Assembly: GCA_023426365.1 (NCBI GenBank)
Contig: JAFAAW010000025.1
Span: 1-7,633 of the forward strand
From: Pseudomonadota bacterium
GTDB lineage: Bacteria; Pseudomonadota; Alphaproteobacteria; Rhodospirillales; Magnetospirillaceae
DNA length: 7,633 bases
Direction of reading: 5' to 3'
The notes below the pieces were generated by a model, which was not told the DNA's origin, searched no databases, and worked only from the letters and a program-made list of their open reading frames with translations. Positions 1-5,935 of this stretch are shown piece by piece (positions within the stretch are counted from its first letter, which is position 1; each line of letters begins with the position of its first letter). The position numbers were made by a program, and so were the translations under genes.

Positions 1-1493
1 CGGTCGCGGGTGGCGGGCGCTTCGTCCTCCATGGCCATGGGCAGGGTGCAGACGAAGCAGGTGCCGCCATCGGGCAGCGCCTCGGCGCGGATATGGCCGC
101 CATGGCGCTCGACGATGCGGCGGCAGATGGCCAGGCCGATGCCGCGGCCGGAATATTGCGGCGAGTTGTGCAGGCGGCGGAAGATCATGAAGATTTCGTC
201 GGCCTTGGCGGGGTCGATGCCGATACCGTTGTCGCTGATGCGGAATTCGGCCATGCCGTCCACCTGGGCGCATTCGACCCGGACATGCGGCGCCTGATCG
301 GGGCGGCGGAACTTGATGGCGTTGCTGAAGATGTTTTGGAACAAAAGCATCAACTGGATGTCGTCGCCGTGAATGGCCGGCAGCGGCCCCACCTCGATCT
401 CGGCCCCCGACTGGCGAATGGCGTCGCCCAGGTTGTCGAGCGCGGCATGGACCACCGCGCCCATCTCCACGTTCTTGAAAGCCTGCCCCTTGGCGTCGAT
501 GCGGGAAAAATCCAGCAGCCCCTGGATTTGCAGCGACATGCGCTTGCCGCCCTCGACGATGAATTCGATGAACTGGTCGGCATCGGCATCCAACCGGCCC
601 TTGTAGCGCTTTTCCAGCAATTGGGCGAAGCCCACCACCGTGCGCAGCGGTTCCTGCAGATCGTGCGAGGCGATATAGGCGAAGCGTTCCAAATCGGTGT
701 TGGAGGCGGCCAATTGGTTGATGGTGTGCCGCAACTCGTCCTCGCGCCGCCAGATGGTTTCGGCCATGGCGACGAAGGCTTGCTCGACGCGGGCGATCTC
801 GCGCGCGGGCTGGTCCAGCGACCGGATCTCGCGCCGCCCCTTGCGCAACTGGTCCACCGCCTCGCCCAGTTGCAGGAAATCGGCGGTCAGCCGGCGGGAA
901 ATCCACAGGGCGCACACGGTGCCGACCACGATGGCGCTGACGATGTAGAAGATGCCCTCCACCAGGGTGGAGTGGATGTTCGCGATTTCCTCCTGCTGGT
1001 CCAGCGCCACCCGCGCCCATCCGATCACCCGGTTCTGCACCATCACCGGGGTCGCCACCTCGACCATGCGCGAGGTTTCCACCATGGTGCGCAAGGCGGG
1101 CGGCCCGTTGAGGATGTCCATGCTGAGGGGATCGGAGACGTAAAAGCCGATGCGATCGCGGTCGGTATGGGCCAGCACCTGGCCGCGCGGGTCCACCACC
1201 ATGGCGTACATCAGGTGGGGGTGGCTGCGCAGCGAGCGCACCACCTCGGACAGGCCGCGCACGTCGTCGGCCAGCACCCAGGACACGCTGTTGACCGCGA
1301 TCACCCGTGCCAGACCTTCGGCGCGGGTGTGGCTTTGCCCCTTGAGGAACACCAATTGCCGGTGGATCAGGTCGGCGACGAACAGGGTCATCAGCACGGC
1401 ATGCACCACGGCGATGCTGACCACCAGCCGGCGGCGGATGGACCCGGCCAGCAAATCCCGCGTCTTGGCGCGCAAGTTCGACCACCAGCTCAT
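1..1493 (-). CDS. Membrane-bound sensor histidine kinase with HAMP domain (C-terminal end beyond window)
   Basis: This is a two-component sensor kinase that would autophosphorylate on histidine and pass the phosphate to an unseen response regulator. The minus-strand frame is open from the ATG at 1493 to the window edge, giving 497 codons. In order it has a transmembrane segment at about residues 21-42, an extracytoplasmic sensor region of about 130 residues, a second transmembrane segment at about 176-198, a HAMP-like linker (199-250), a HisKA domain with the H-box SHDLQEPLR (phosphoacceptor His277), and a HATPase domain. The HATPase shows an N box (QNIFSNAIKF, Asn387 and Asn391), a G1 box (DNGIGID, 421-427), an F-box-like IFRRL, and a G2 box (SGRGIGLAI). 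The sensor region has a Cache/PAS-like 'VVDPRGQVLAHTD' stretch, but its family is uncertain. The start codon overlaps the stop of the upstream binding-protein gene (ATGA), so translation is probably coupled. The kinase core is complete. Only the tail, or a possible fused receiver domain, is missing. Confidence 0.93.
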   Translation of the reverse strand, partial: MSWWSNLRAKTRDLLAGSIRRRLVVSIAVVHAVLMTLFVADLIHRQLVFLKGQSHTRAEGLARVIAVNSVSWVLADDVRGLSEVVRSLRSHPHLMYAMVVDPRGQVLAHTDRDRIGFYVSDPLSMDILNGPPALRTMVETSRMVEVATPVMVQNRVIGWARVALDQQEEIANIHSTLVEGIFYIVSAIVVGTVCALWISRRLTADFLQLGEAVDQLRKGRREIRSLDQPAREIARVEQAFVAMAETIWRREDELRHTINQLAASNTDLERFAYIASHDLQEPLRTVVGFAQLLEKRYKGRLDADADQFIEFIVEGGKRMSLQIQGLLDFSRIDAKGQAFKNVEMGAVVHAALDNLGDAIRQSGAEIEVGPLPAIHGDDIQLMLLFQNIFSNAIKFRRPDQAPHVRVECAQVDGMAEFRISDNGIGIDPAKADEIFMIFRRLHNSPQYSGRGIGLAICRRIVERHGGHIRAEALPDGGTCFVCTLPMAMEDEAPATRD

Positions 1494-2410
1494 GGCAGCG
1501 CCACCTCGCGGACCGTCTGGTTGAAATGGCGCAGGAACGCCTGCACCGGCTCGTAGGTCTTGTCGTCGGCAGCCTCGAACCCGGCGACCATGATGTGCTC
1601 CAGCACCTTGCGCCCCTCGGCGTCGCCGCCCATGCCGGCCAGGATGTCGCGCACCTTGGCGACCAGCTCGGCCGGCACGTCGTCGCGCGCGACCCAGCCG
1701 TTGCTGGGCAGGGTGTCGGTTTCCCACCGCACCATCAATTGCGCGGCCTTGGCCGGCTCGTCGCGCTGGAACCGCGCCCACGCCAGCGGCCAGGTGGTGC
1801 CGGCCGCCGCATTGCCCAGAAAGACGTTGAGGATGGCCGATTCCTCGGACCCCACATAGCGGTTGTCCAGATCGGCCTTCACGTCCAGGCCTTGGCTGTG
1901 GAAGAACGCCTGCGGCAGCATGGTCGAGGCCAGCGCGCTGTTGGCGGGATAGCTGATGGCCTTGCCCCTGAGGTCGCCCACCTCGGCCACCCGGCTGTCG
2001 CGCCGCACCAGCACGAGGCCGCGGAACTGGCTGTCGTCGCTCATCTTGGCGAAGATGCGATAGCCGTTGGGAACCGCCATCACCACCTGGTACGGATTGG
2101 CCAGGGCGAAGTCCAGATTGCGGTAATAAAGCTTCTGCTCGAAGGATTCGTAGTCGCGCGACGCCTCAAGCTTGAGCTTGGGTCCCCCCAGCCGCGCATT
2201 CAGGTAATCGACCAGCGGCTGGTAGACCGAAAAAAGGGTCTCGGGCGTGGAAAACGGGCAGCTGACCCGATAGCTCTGTTCGGTGGCGGCGGACTTGATG
2301 GTGTAGGTGGGCTGATAGTCGGCGGCGGTGTTCTCGTCGCATGCCGAAAGCGGCAAAGCCACAAGGATTGCCGCAACGAAACACCGGACAGCGCCCCCGA
2401 CACCAGCCAT
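1490..2410 (-). CDS. PhnD-type phosphate/phosphonate-like periplasmic binding lipoprotein
   Basis: A 306-residue substrate-binding protein of the PhnD family (phosphate/phosphite/phosphonate ABC transporter binding component). The ATG at 2410 is chosen because AAGGGAGA lies 6 bases upstream and it starts directly at a lipoprotein signal peptide: hydrophobic residues 10-21, then the lipobox LSAC with Cys24. A longer open frame reaching to 2563 has no such support. Family-like segments are 'LVDYLNARLG' (66-75), 'LDFALANPYQ' (99-108), 'FRGLVLVRRDS' (129-139), 'DLRGKAISYPANSALA' (146-161), 'GSEESAILNVFLG' (187-199) and 'GFEAADDKTYEPVQAFL' (277-293). The last base set, TGA at 1492-1490, overlaps the kinase ATG. 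No transporter genes are adjacent, so a role as a ligand-sensing partner of the kinase is plausible but inferred. The true ligand cannot be read from sequence; 'phosphonate' is only the family name. Confidence 0.9.
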   Translation of the reverse strand: MAGVGGAVRCFVAAILVALPLSACDENTAADYQPTYTIKSAATEQSYRVSCPFSTPETLFSVYQPLVDYLNARLGGPKLKLEASRDYESFEQKLYYRNLDFALANPYQVVMAVPNGYRIFAKMSDDSQFRGLVLVRRDSRVAEVGDLRGKAISYPANSALASTMLPQAFFHSQGLDVKADLDNRYVGSEESAILNVFLGNAAAGTTWPLAWARFQRDEPAKAAQLMVRWETDTLPSNGWVARDDVPAELVAKVRDILAGMGGDAEGRKVLEHIMVAGFEAADDKTYEPVQAFLRHFNQTVREVALP

Positions 2411-2416
2411 TTCGCG

Positions 2417-2424
2417 TCTCCCTT
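2417..2424 (-). promoter_or_regulatory. Ribosome binding site fixing the start of the PhnD-type gene
   Basis: Read on the minus strand this is AAGGGAGA, ending 6 bases before the ATG at 2410. It supports the internal start with the lipoprotein signal peptide over the upstream in-frame start at 2563. Confidence 0.7.
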
Positions 2425-2553
2425 GCGGGGATTTTTCCCGTTTCAGCAGAAGAGCGCAACCACTTATCGCTATCACTGGCGGTAATCCGTCCTGCACCGC
2501 CTGCACATCTTGGCCGCTCTCGCGGCCGGCGCGCCGCCCGCCGCGGCCGCCGG

Positions 2554-2574
2554 CATGGGCCATGGGCCATGGGC
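2554..2574. repeat. Three perfect tandem copies of CATGGGC
   Basis: The heptamer CATGGGC occurs three times in a row at 2554-2560, 2561-2567 and 2568-2574. The units join to make overlapping GCCCATGGGC-like palindromes. This lies in the divergent intergenic region. It may be simple slippage or a repeated binding site, and no function is shown. Confidence 0.7.
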
Positions 2575-2649
2575 GCCCCCATCACCGCGCTGCAACCGGA
2601 GGCCCCACATCAATTATTGTGCGAAACCCCGTGGCGCCGCCGGCGATTT

Positions 2650-2678
2650 TTGCGCAAAATGCCAAGCATAAATATTAA
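2650..2678 (+). promoter_or_regulatory. Candidate sigma-70-type promoter of the Cache-protein gene
   Basis: TTGCGC (2650-2655) and TATTAA (2673-2678) are separated by 17 bases in the only A+T-rich patch of the region, about 40 bases before the ATG at 2715. The -10 box matches TATAAT at 4 of 6 positions and the -35 box matches TTGACA at 3 of 6, so the call is weak. The -10 box sits inside an imperfect inverted repeat GCAT...ATGC (2666-2682) that could be an operator. Confidence 0.35.
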
Positions 2679-2680
2679 AT

Positions 2681-2697
2681 GCGTCCCAAAGGGGCGC
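2681..2697 (+). promoter_or_regulatory. Hairpin in the 5' leader of the Cache-protein gene
   Basis: GCGTCCC and GGGGCGC pair over 7 base pairs (one G-U) around an AAA loop. The hairpin falls just after the candidate -10 box and just before the GGGGGAGG ribosome binding site (2701-2708). It could stabilise the transcript 5' end or modulate translation. There is no T tract, so it does not look like a terminator. Confidence 0.4.
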
Positions 2698-2714
2698 TTG
2701 GGGGGAGGTGAAGA

Positions 2715-3212
2715 ATGAGGCGTCTCGTCACCGCGATCCTGATCACGGCCGGACTGGGCGTGGCGTTGCCCATGCCAACGGACACGGCGGCGGCCCAGGA
2801 ACACCGCCCCGCTCACGACCAGCGCGTCACCGAGGAACAGGTCCTCGCCTTCGTGGACCGGATGCTGGCCCATATCGAGGCGGTGGGCGAAGAACAGGCC
2901 TTCGCCGATTTCAGCGACACCAAAGGCCCCTGGATCCAGGGCGAGCTGTACCCGTTCTGCCACAACCTGGCCGGCATCAACGTCGCCCATGGCGGCAATC
3001 CCAACATGGTGGGCAAGGGCGGCGTGCTGGACATCCGCGACCCCGACGGCCGCTACGTCAACCGCCTGATCTTCGAGAAGGTGCTGAAGGACGGCAAGGG
3101 GTGGGTCGAATACAAGTGGCCCAACTCGATCACCAAGAAGATCGAGATGAAGGACGTCTATTCCGTCCTGGTGCACGGCAAATATATCTGTGGGTCGGGG
3201 CGTTATAAGTAA
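2715..3212 (+). CDS. Secreted stand-alone single-Cache (sCache_2-like) domain protein
   Basis: A 165-residue periplasmic protein that is probably a small-molecule-binding Cache domain without any attached signalling output. The ATG follows GGGGGAGG with 6 bases of spacing. Residues 1-27 form a signal peptide, probably cut at AAA|QEH, with no lipobox. The remainder matches the usual sCache_2 order: an N-terminal helix (about 39-66), then 'GELYPFCHNLAG' (76-87), 'AHGGNPNMVGKGG' (91-103), 'DIRDPDGRYV' (106-115), 'KGWVEYKWPNSITKK' (128-142) and the terminal 'GSGRY' (160-164). Two cysteines (82 and 159) are the only ones and could pair in the periplasm. The gene is divergent from the PhnD-type/kinase operon, so it may supply a second extracytoplasmic input, which is inference. 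Such domains usually sit in chemoreceptors or kinases; free-standing secreted versions are known but poorly understood. Confidence 0.85.
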   Translation: MRRLVTAILITAGLGVALPMPTDTAAAQEHRPAHDQRVTEEQVLAFVDRMLAHIEAVGEEQAFADFSDTKGPWIQGELYPFCHNLAGINVAHGGNPNMVGKGGVLDIRDPDGRYVNRLIFEKVLKDGKGWVEYKWPNSITKKIEMKDVYSVLVHGKYICGSGRYK

Positions 3213-3219
3213 CCGCCCC
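3197..3219 (+). terminator. Hairpin spanning the stop codon of the Cache-protein gene; possible terminator
   Basis: GGGGCG-TTA (3197-3205) pairs with TAACCGCCCC (3210-3219) with one bulged base and a TAAG loop. The right arm contains the TAA stop codon. No T run follows, only C-rich sequence, so intrinsic termination is doubtful. It could be a Rho-region or mRNA-end-protecting hairpin. Confidence 0.3.
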
Positions 3220-3268
3220 CGCCCTTTGCCCAGCCCCCCGAAAAAAGGCCAGTGAAAAGCGCCCTCGC

Positions 3269-3310
3269 TTGCATTATCGTTTGCATTCGTGCCCGGCTTC
3301 ACAACCGGGC
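3269..3310 (+). promoter_or_regulatory. Candidate control region of the envelope operon: direct repeat plus inverted repeat
   Basis: TTGCATTATCGT (3269-3280) is followed at once by TTGCATTCGT (3281-3290), an imperfect tandem repeat. It is followed directly by the inverted repeat GCCCGG-8-CCGGGC (3291-3310). Together they occupy the 130-base gap before the LpoB-like gene. CATTAT (3272-3277) could be a -10 box, but no convincing -35 box sits at the right distance. This may be an activator or repressor site plus a leader hairpin; the identity of any regulator is unknown. Confidence 0.35.
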
Positions 3311-3323
3311 GCCCGCGATCACC

Positions 3324-3331
3324 AGGGGGAG
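3324..3331 (+). promoter_or_regulatory. Ribosome binding site fixing the start of the LpoB-like gene
   Basis: AGGGGGAG lies 11 bases before the ATG at 3343, somewhat far but strong. It supports that start, which begins with a lipoprotein signal peptide, over the upstream in-frame ATG at 3289. Confidence 0.6.
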
Positions 3332-3342
3332 AATCCCAGACC

Positions 3343-3963
3343 ATGCGCCGTCTGATGACTGTGGCTGCCGCCGCGATGCTTCTTAGTGCCTGCCAGACCG
3401 TCCAGAACACGGCCGGCACGCCGACCACCTATACCGATCCCACCACGTTGGGGCCGGTCAAGGGTGTCGGCATCGAAAGCCAGGACATCATCAGCATGAC
3501 CGACCAGATGATGCGCGACATGCTGACCGAGCCGCGCTTGGCCAATGCCGCCAGGACGCCCAACGTGATCATCGACGCGGAATACTTCGTCAACGAAAGC
3601 TCGTCGCGGCTGAACCGCAACACCATCACCGACCGCCTGCGCGTCGGCCTGCAGCGCGCCGCCCAGGGCCGTATGCAGTTCGTCGGCCGCCATTACGCCA
3701 ACATGGTCGAGGCCGAGCGCAAGCTGAAGCGCCAGGGTGTGGTGGACCAGGGCCGGAACCCCACCGCCCAGGCCCAGAAGGGCGGCGATTATCGGCTGGG
3801 CGGCCGCATCACCTCGCTGGATGCCCGCGACGCCCGGTCGGGCATGACCAGCCGCTATACCCAGATCGTGTTCGAGATGGCCGACCTGGAGACCGGCGAG
3901 ATCGTGTGGAGCGGTATTTACGAGTTCGCCAAGGCCGCGGCCGACGACGTGATCTACCGCTAG
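3343..3963 (+). CDS. lpoB: LpoB-like outer-membrane lipoprotein (putative activator of a peptidoglycan synthase)
   Basis: A 206-residue lipoprotein resembling the LpoB/YcfM family, whose E. coli member reaches from the outer membrane to stimulate the peptidoglycan synthase PBP1b. The start at 3343 gives a short signal peptide with lipobox LSAC (Cys17). Family-like features are 'GVGIESQDI' (41-49) followed by a helix 'MTDQMMRDML', a strand 'NVIIDAEYFVNESSSRLN' (74-91), a helix around 98-108, 'ADYLLSG'-type 'GDYRLGGRI' (148-156), and the closing 'YTQIVFEMADLETGEIVWSGIYEF' region (172-195). The length is close to E. coli LpoB (about 213 residues). However, the linker after Cys17 is only about 20 residues and lacks the long proline-rich stretch. 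It is the first gene of a five-gene run and ends 15 bases before the next. LpoB-fold membership looks good; the PBP1b-activating role is unproven here. Confidence 0.82.
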   Translation: MRRLMTVAAAAMLLSACQTVQNTAGTPTTYTDPTTLGPVKGVGIESQDIISMTDQMMRDMLTEPRLANAARTPNVIIDAEYFVNESSSRLNRNTITDRLRVGLQRAAQGRMQFVGRHYANMVEAERKLKRQGVVDQGRNPTAQAQKGGDYRLGGRITSLDARDARSGMTSRYTQIVFEMADLETGEIVWSGIYEFAKAAADDVIYR

Positions 3964-3978
3964 CGCCCGGAGCCGCGC

Positions 3979-5433
3979 ATGCCCCACCCCCACAAGCTGG
4001 CCCGGCTGGCCGGCGCGACCGCGCTGGCCGCCGCGCTGGCCGCCTGCCAGACCACCCGCGAACAGGAAGCCCAGGTCAAGCCCGAGCTGGCCCACGCCTA
4101 TCTCGAGGACAAGCCGGCCGAGCTGAAGCGCCATTTCATGGTCACGCTGGCCCAGGGCAAGCGCAACCAGGTGCTGAACCACATGCGCCTGGGGTTGGCC
4201 AGCATGGAGATGGGGCATGACGCCCTGGCCGAACAATTGCTCGACGACGCCTTGGCCGCCATCGAAACCATTTACGCCGACAATCCCGACGCGGCCAGCG
4301 CCCGCGCGCTGTTCACCAAGGAAGCGGTGAAGGACTTCAAGGGCGAGCCGTACGAGCGCGCCATGGCCTATTACTATCGCGGCCTGCTTTATCTGCGCGC
4401 CGGCGATTACGACAATGCCCGCGCCAGCTTCAAGGCCGGCTTCCTCCAGGATTCCTTCGCCGAGGAAGACCAGAACCGCGCCGATTTCGCCCTGCTGCAG
4501 TACCTGCAGGGCTGGGCGTCGCGCTGCCGCGGCAACAGCACCACCGCCGACGACGATTTCCGCGAGTTCCACGCCATCAACGCGGATTTCCCGCTGCCGG
4601 GGGCGGCCGACAACGTGCTGGTGCTGGCCGAGACCGGCACCGCGCCGGTCAAGTACAGCCAGGCCGATGCCAGTTCATCGACGCCCAAATACCTGAAGGT
4701 CCGCCGCTCGGGCGTCACCGAGACGGTGCGCCTGAGCTTTCGCGAGACCGTCGCCCCGCCCCGGCCGAAGAAGGGCGAAAAGGCGGCGCCGGCCGGCGAG
4801 GTGACCCGCACGCTGCCGCTGAACCAGTTGGAGGACGTCTATTTCCAGGCCTCCACCCGTGGCGGCCGCCCGTTCGACAGCATCCTGGACGGCAAGGCGC
4901 AGTTCAAGGGCGCCACCGACACCATCGGCGACGTCGCCCTGATGGGGGCGATGGTGGCCGCCAGCATGGCCAACCACAACGACAACAGGGGCCGGCAGCA
5001 GGATGCGGCCGCCGCGGCCGGCGCGCTGCTGCTGGTGGGACTGATCGCCAAGGGCGTGTCCCAGGCCACCGAGGCCGAGGCCGATATCCGCTATTGGGAC
5101 AACCTTCCCGACCGCGTCCACGCCACCACCCTGGCGCTGCCGCCGTCGGTGACCAGGCTGTCGGTGGATTTCCTGGCGCCGGACGGCGCGCTGCTGCGCA
5201 CGCGCGAGGCCCAGGTGACCCGTGCCGGGAACTGCGGCATCGCCTGGGTGCGCGGCGAGAGCGCGCGGCCCGCCAACCCGCGCGCGCCCTACAGCGCGCC
5301 GCGCGAAACCATGTACGAACCGGTGGTGATCCCGCCCAAGCCGTCTGATGGCGGCGGCGCCCAGCCCGGCGACAAGCCGGCCGGCGCCGCGCCGCCGGCC
5401 GAGGCCAAGCCCGATTCCACACCCACAAGCTGA
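3979..5433 (+). CDS. Large COG3014-like lipoprotein with TPR-type helices
   Basis: A 484-residue predicted lipoprotein resembling the uncharacterised COG3014 family. The ATG has GGAG 6 bases upstream. The signal peptide ends in the lipobox LAAC (Cys23). Residues about 47-205 are helical and TPR-like, with 'ALFTKEAVKDFKGEPYERAM' type spacing and a clear repeat unit around 127-156 ('YYYRGLLYLRAGDYDNARASF'), which suggests protein binding. The middle part (about 235-300) looks like beta-rich sequence. A hydrophobic, Ala/Gly-rich stretch at about 316-362 could be amphipathic or membrane-associated. A conserved-looking 'DIRYWDNLPDRVH' follows at 369-381, then a beta-rich domain and a Pro/Ala-rich tail (about 443-484). 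Position between the LpoB-like and YcfL-like genes suggests a common complex. Function unknown; the family assignment is from memory of its typical motifs. Confidence 0.78.
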   Translation: MPHPHKLARLAGATALAAALAACQTTREQEAQVKPELAHAYLEDKPAELKRHFMVTLAQGKRNQVLNHMRLGLASMEMGHDALAEQLLDDALAAIETIYADNPDAASARALFTKEAVKDFKGEPYERAMAYYYRGLLYLRAGDYDNARASFKAGFLQDSFAEEDQNRADFALLQYLQGWASRCRGNSTTADDDFREFHAINADFPLPGAADNVLVLAETGTAPVKYSQADASSSTPKYLKVRRSGVTETVRLSFRETVAPPRPKKGEKAAPAGEVTRTLPLNQLEDVYFQASTRGGRPFDSILDGKAQFKGATDTIGDVALMGAMVAASMANHNDNRGRQQDAAAAAGALLLVGLIAKGVSQATEAEADIRYWDNLPDRVHATTLALPPSVTRLSVDFLAPDGALLRTREAQVTRAGNCGIAWVRGESARPANPRAPYSAPRETMYEPVVIPPKPSDGGGAQPGDKPAGAAPPAEAKPDSTPTS

Positions 5434-5455
5434 CGCAGACAGAGGGGACGTGACC

Positions 5456-5935
5456 ATGAAGACCCTTACCGCCACCCTGGCCGGCATCGCCGCCATCGCC
5501 ACCCTGGCCGGCTGTGCCCAGGTGCAGGAGCCGGCGCCCATCTGCAACATGGCGGGCATCGCCGCCCAGCGCCAACTGGTGGCGCTGCCGGCGGCCGCCC
5601 CGGGCGAGCCGTCGCCGTTGCTGGAGATGCCGCTCAACTCGGTCTCCATCACCGACTTCACCGTGATCAACAAGCTGTTCGTGCGCCAGGTCAACGCCCA
5701 GCGCACCCCCACCGGCACCGTCAAGGTGGTCAGCCAGATCGTCAACTGCACCGACTATCCGCTGAACGTCGAAGCGCGCACCCAGTTCTACGACCAGGCG
5801 CAAAGCCCGTCCGAGCCGGTCAGCGCGTGGAAGCGCCTTAATCTTGCCCCACGCACGTTCAATACTTACAGCGAGTCGTCCATCGGCACCCGCAACGTGC
5901 AGTACTACATGGTGGAACTCAAGGAGACCCGCTGA
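5456..5935 (+). CDS. YcfL-like (DUF1425) lipoprotein
   Basis: A 159-residue lipoprotein resembling YcfL (DUF1425), which in E. coli is encoded beside lpoB (ycfM). The start at 5456 follows AGAGGGGA with about 8 bases of spacing; an in-frame upstream ATG at 5348 lies inside the preceding gene and would bury the signal peptide. The signal peptide ends in the lipobox LAGC (Cys20). The diagnostic part is the C-terminal half: 'TVKVVSQIVNCTDYPLNVEARTQFYD' (starting about residue 89), 'PSEPVSAWKRLNLAPRTFNTYSESS' and 'VQYYMVELKETR' at the end, a pattern of beta strands. Two cysteines after processing could be oxidised. Its TGA overlaps the ATG of the next gene by one base (TGATG). The biochemical role of YcfL is not established. 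Confidence 0.85.
   Translation: MKTLTATLAGIAAIATLAGCAQVQEPAPICNMAGIAAQRQLVALPAAAPGEPSPLLEMPLNSVSITDFTVINKLFVRQVNAQRTPTGTVKVVSQIVNCTDYPLNVEARTQFYDQAQSPSEPVSAWKRLNLAPRTFNTYSESSIGTRNVQYYMVELKETR

Larger units (their letters stand above)
2411..2714. other. Divergent intergenic region between the sensor operon and the Cache-protein gene
   Basis: A 304-base stretch with no convincing gene. It must carry the control signals for both the minus-strand sensor operon and the plus-strand Cache gene. From left to right it holds the ribosome binding site of the PhnD-type gene, a very G+C-rich palindromic part near 2518-2552, a triple CATGGGC repeat (2554-2574), and an A+T-rich patch (about 2646-2680) with a candidate promoter, followed by a short hairpin (2681-2697). 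No good minus-strand promoter could be identified by eye. Confidence 0.6.

Noticed and set aside
93..1556. 487-residue plus-strand open frame
   Set aside because: It is antisense to the histidine kinase, whose motifs are unmistakable on the other strand. Its His/Gln/Ala/Gly-rich composition is typical of a G+C-rich shadow frame.
1526..2485. 319-residue plus-strand open frame
   Set aside because: Antisense to the PhnD-type gene and of low-complexity shadow composition, with no signal or motif.
2411..2563. N-terminal extension of the PhnD-type protein to the ATG at 2563
   Set aside because: The extension is Gly/Arg-rich with no homologous look and would place the lipoprotein signal peptide about 50 residues inside the protein; a good ribosome binding site precedes the ATG at 2410.
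2643..2655. Possible sigma-54 promoter (GG and GC elements near GGCGATTTTTGC)
   Set aside because: The GG-to-GC spacing is two bases too short for a -24/-12 promoter, and the flanking bases do not fit.
3319..4572. 417-residue minus-strand open frame
   Set aside because: Covers the LpoB-like gene and part of the COG3014-like gene on the opposite strand; composition is Gly/Ala/Leu/His-rich shadow sequence.
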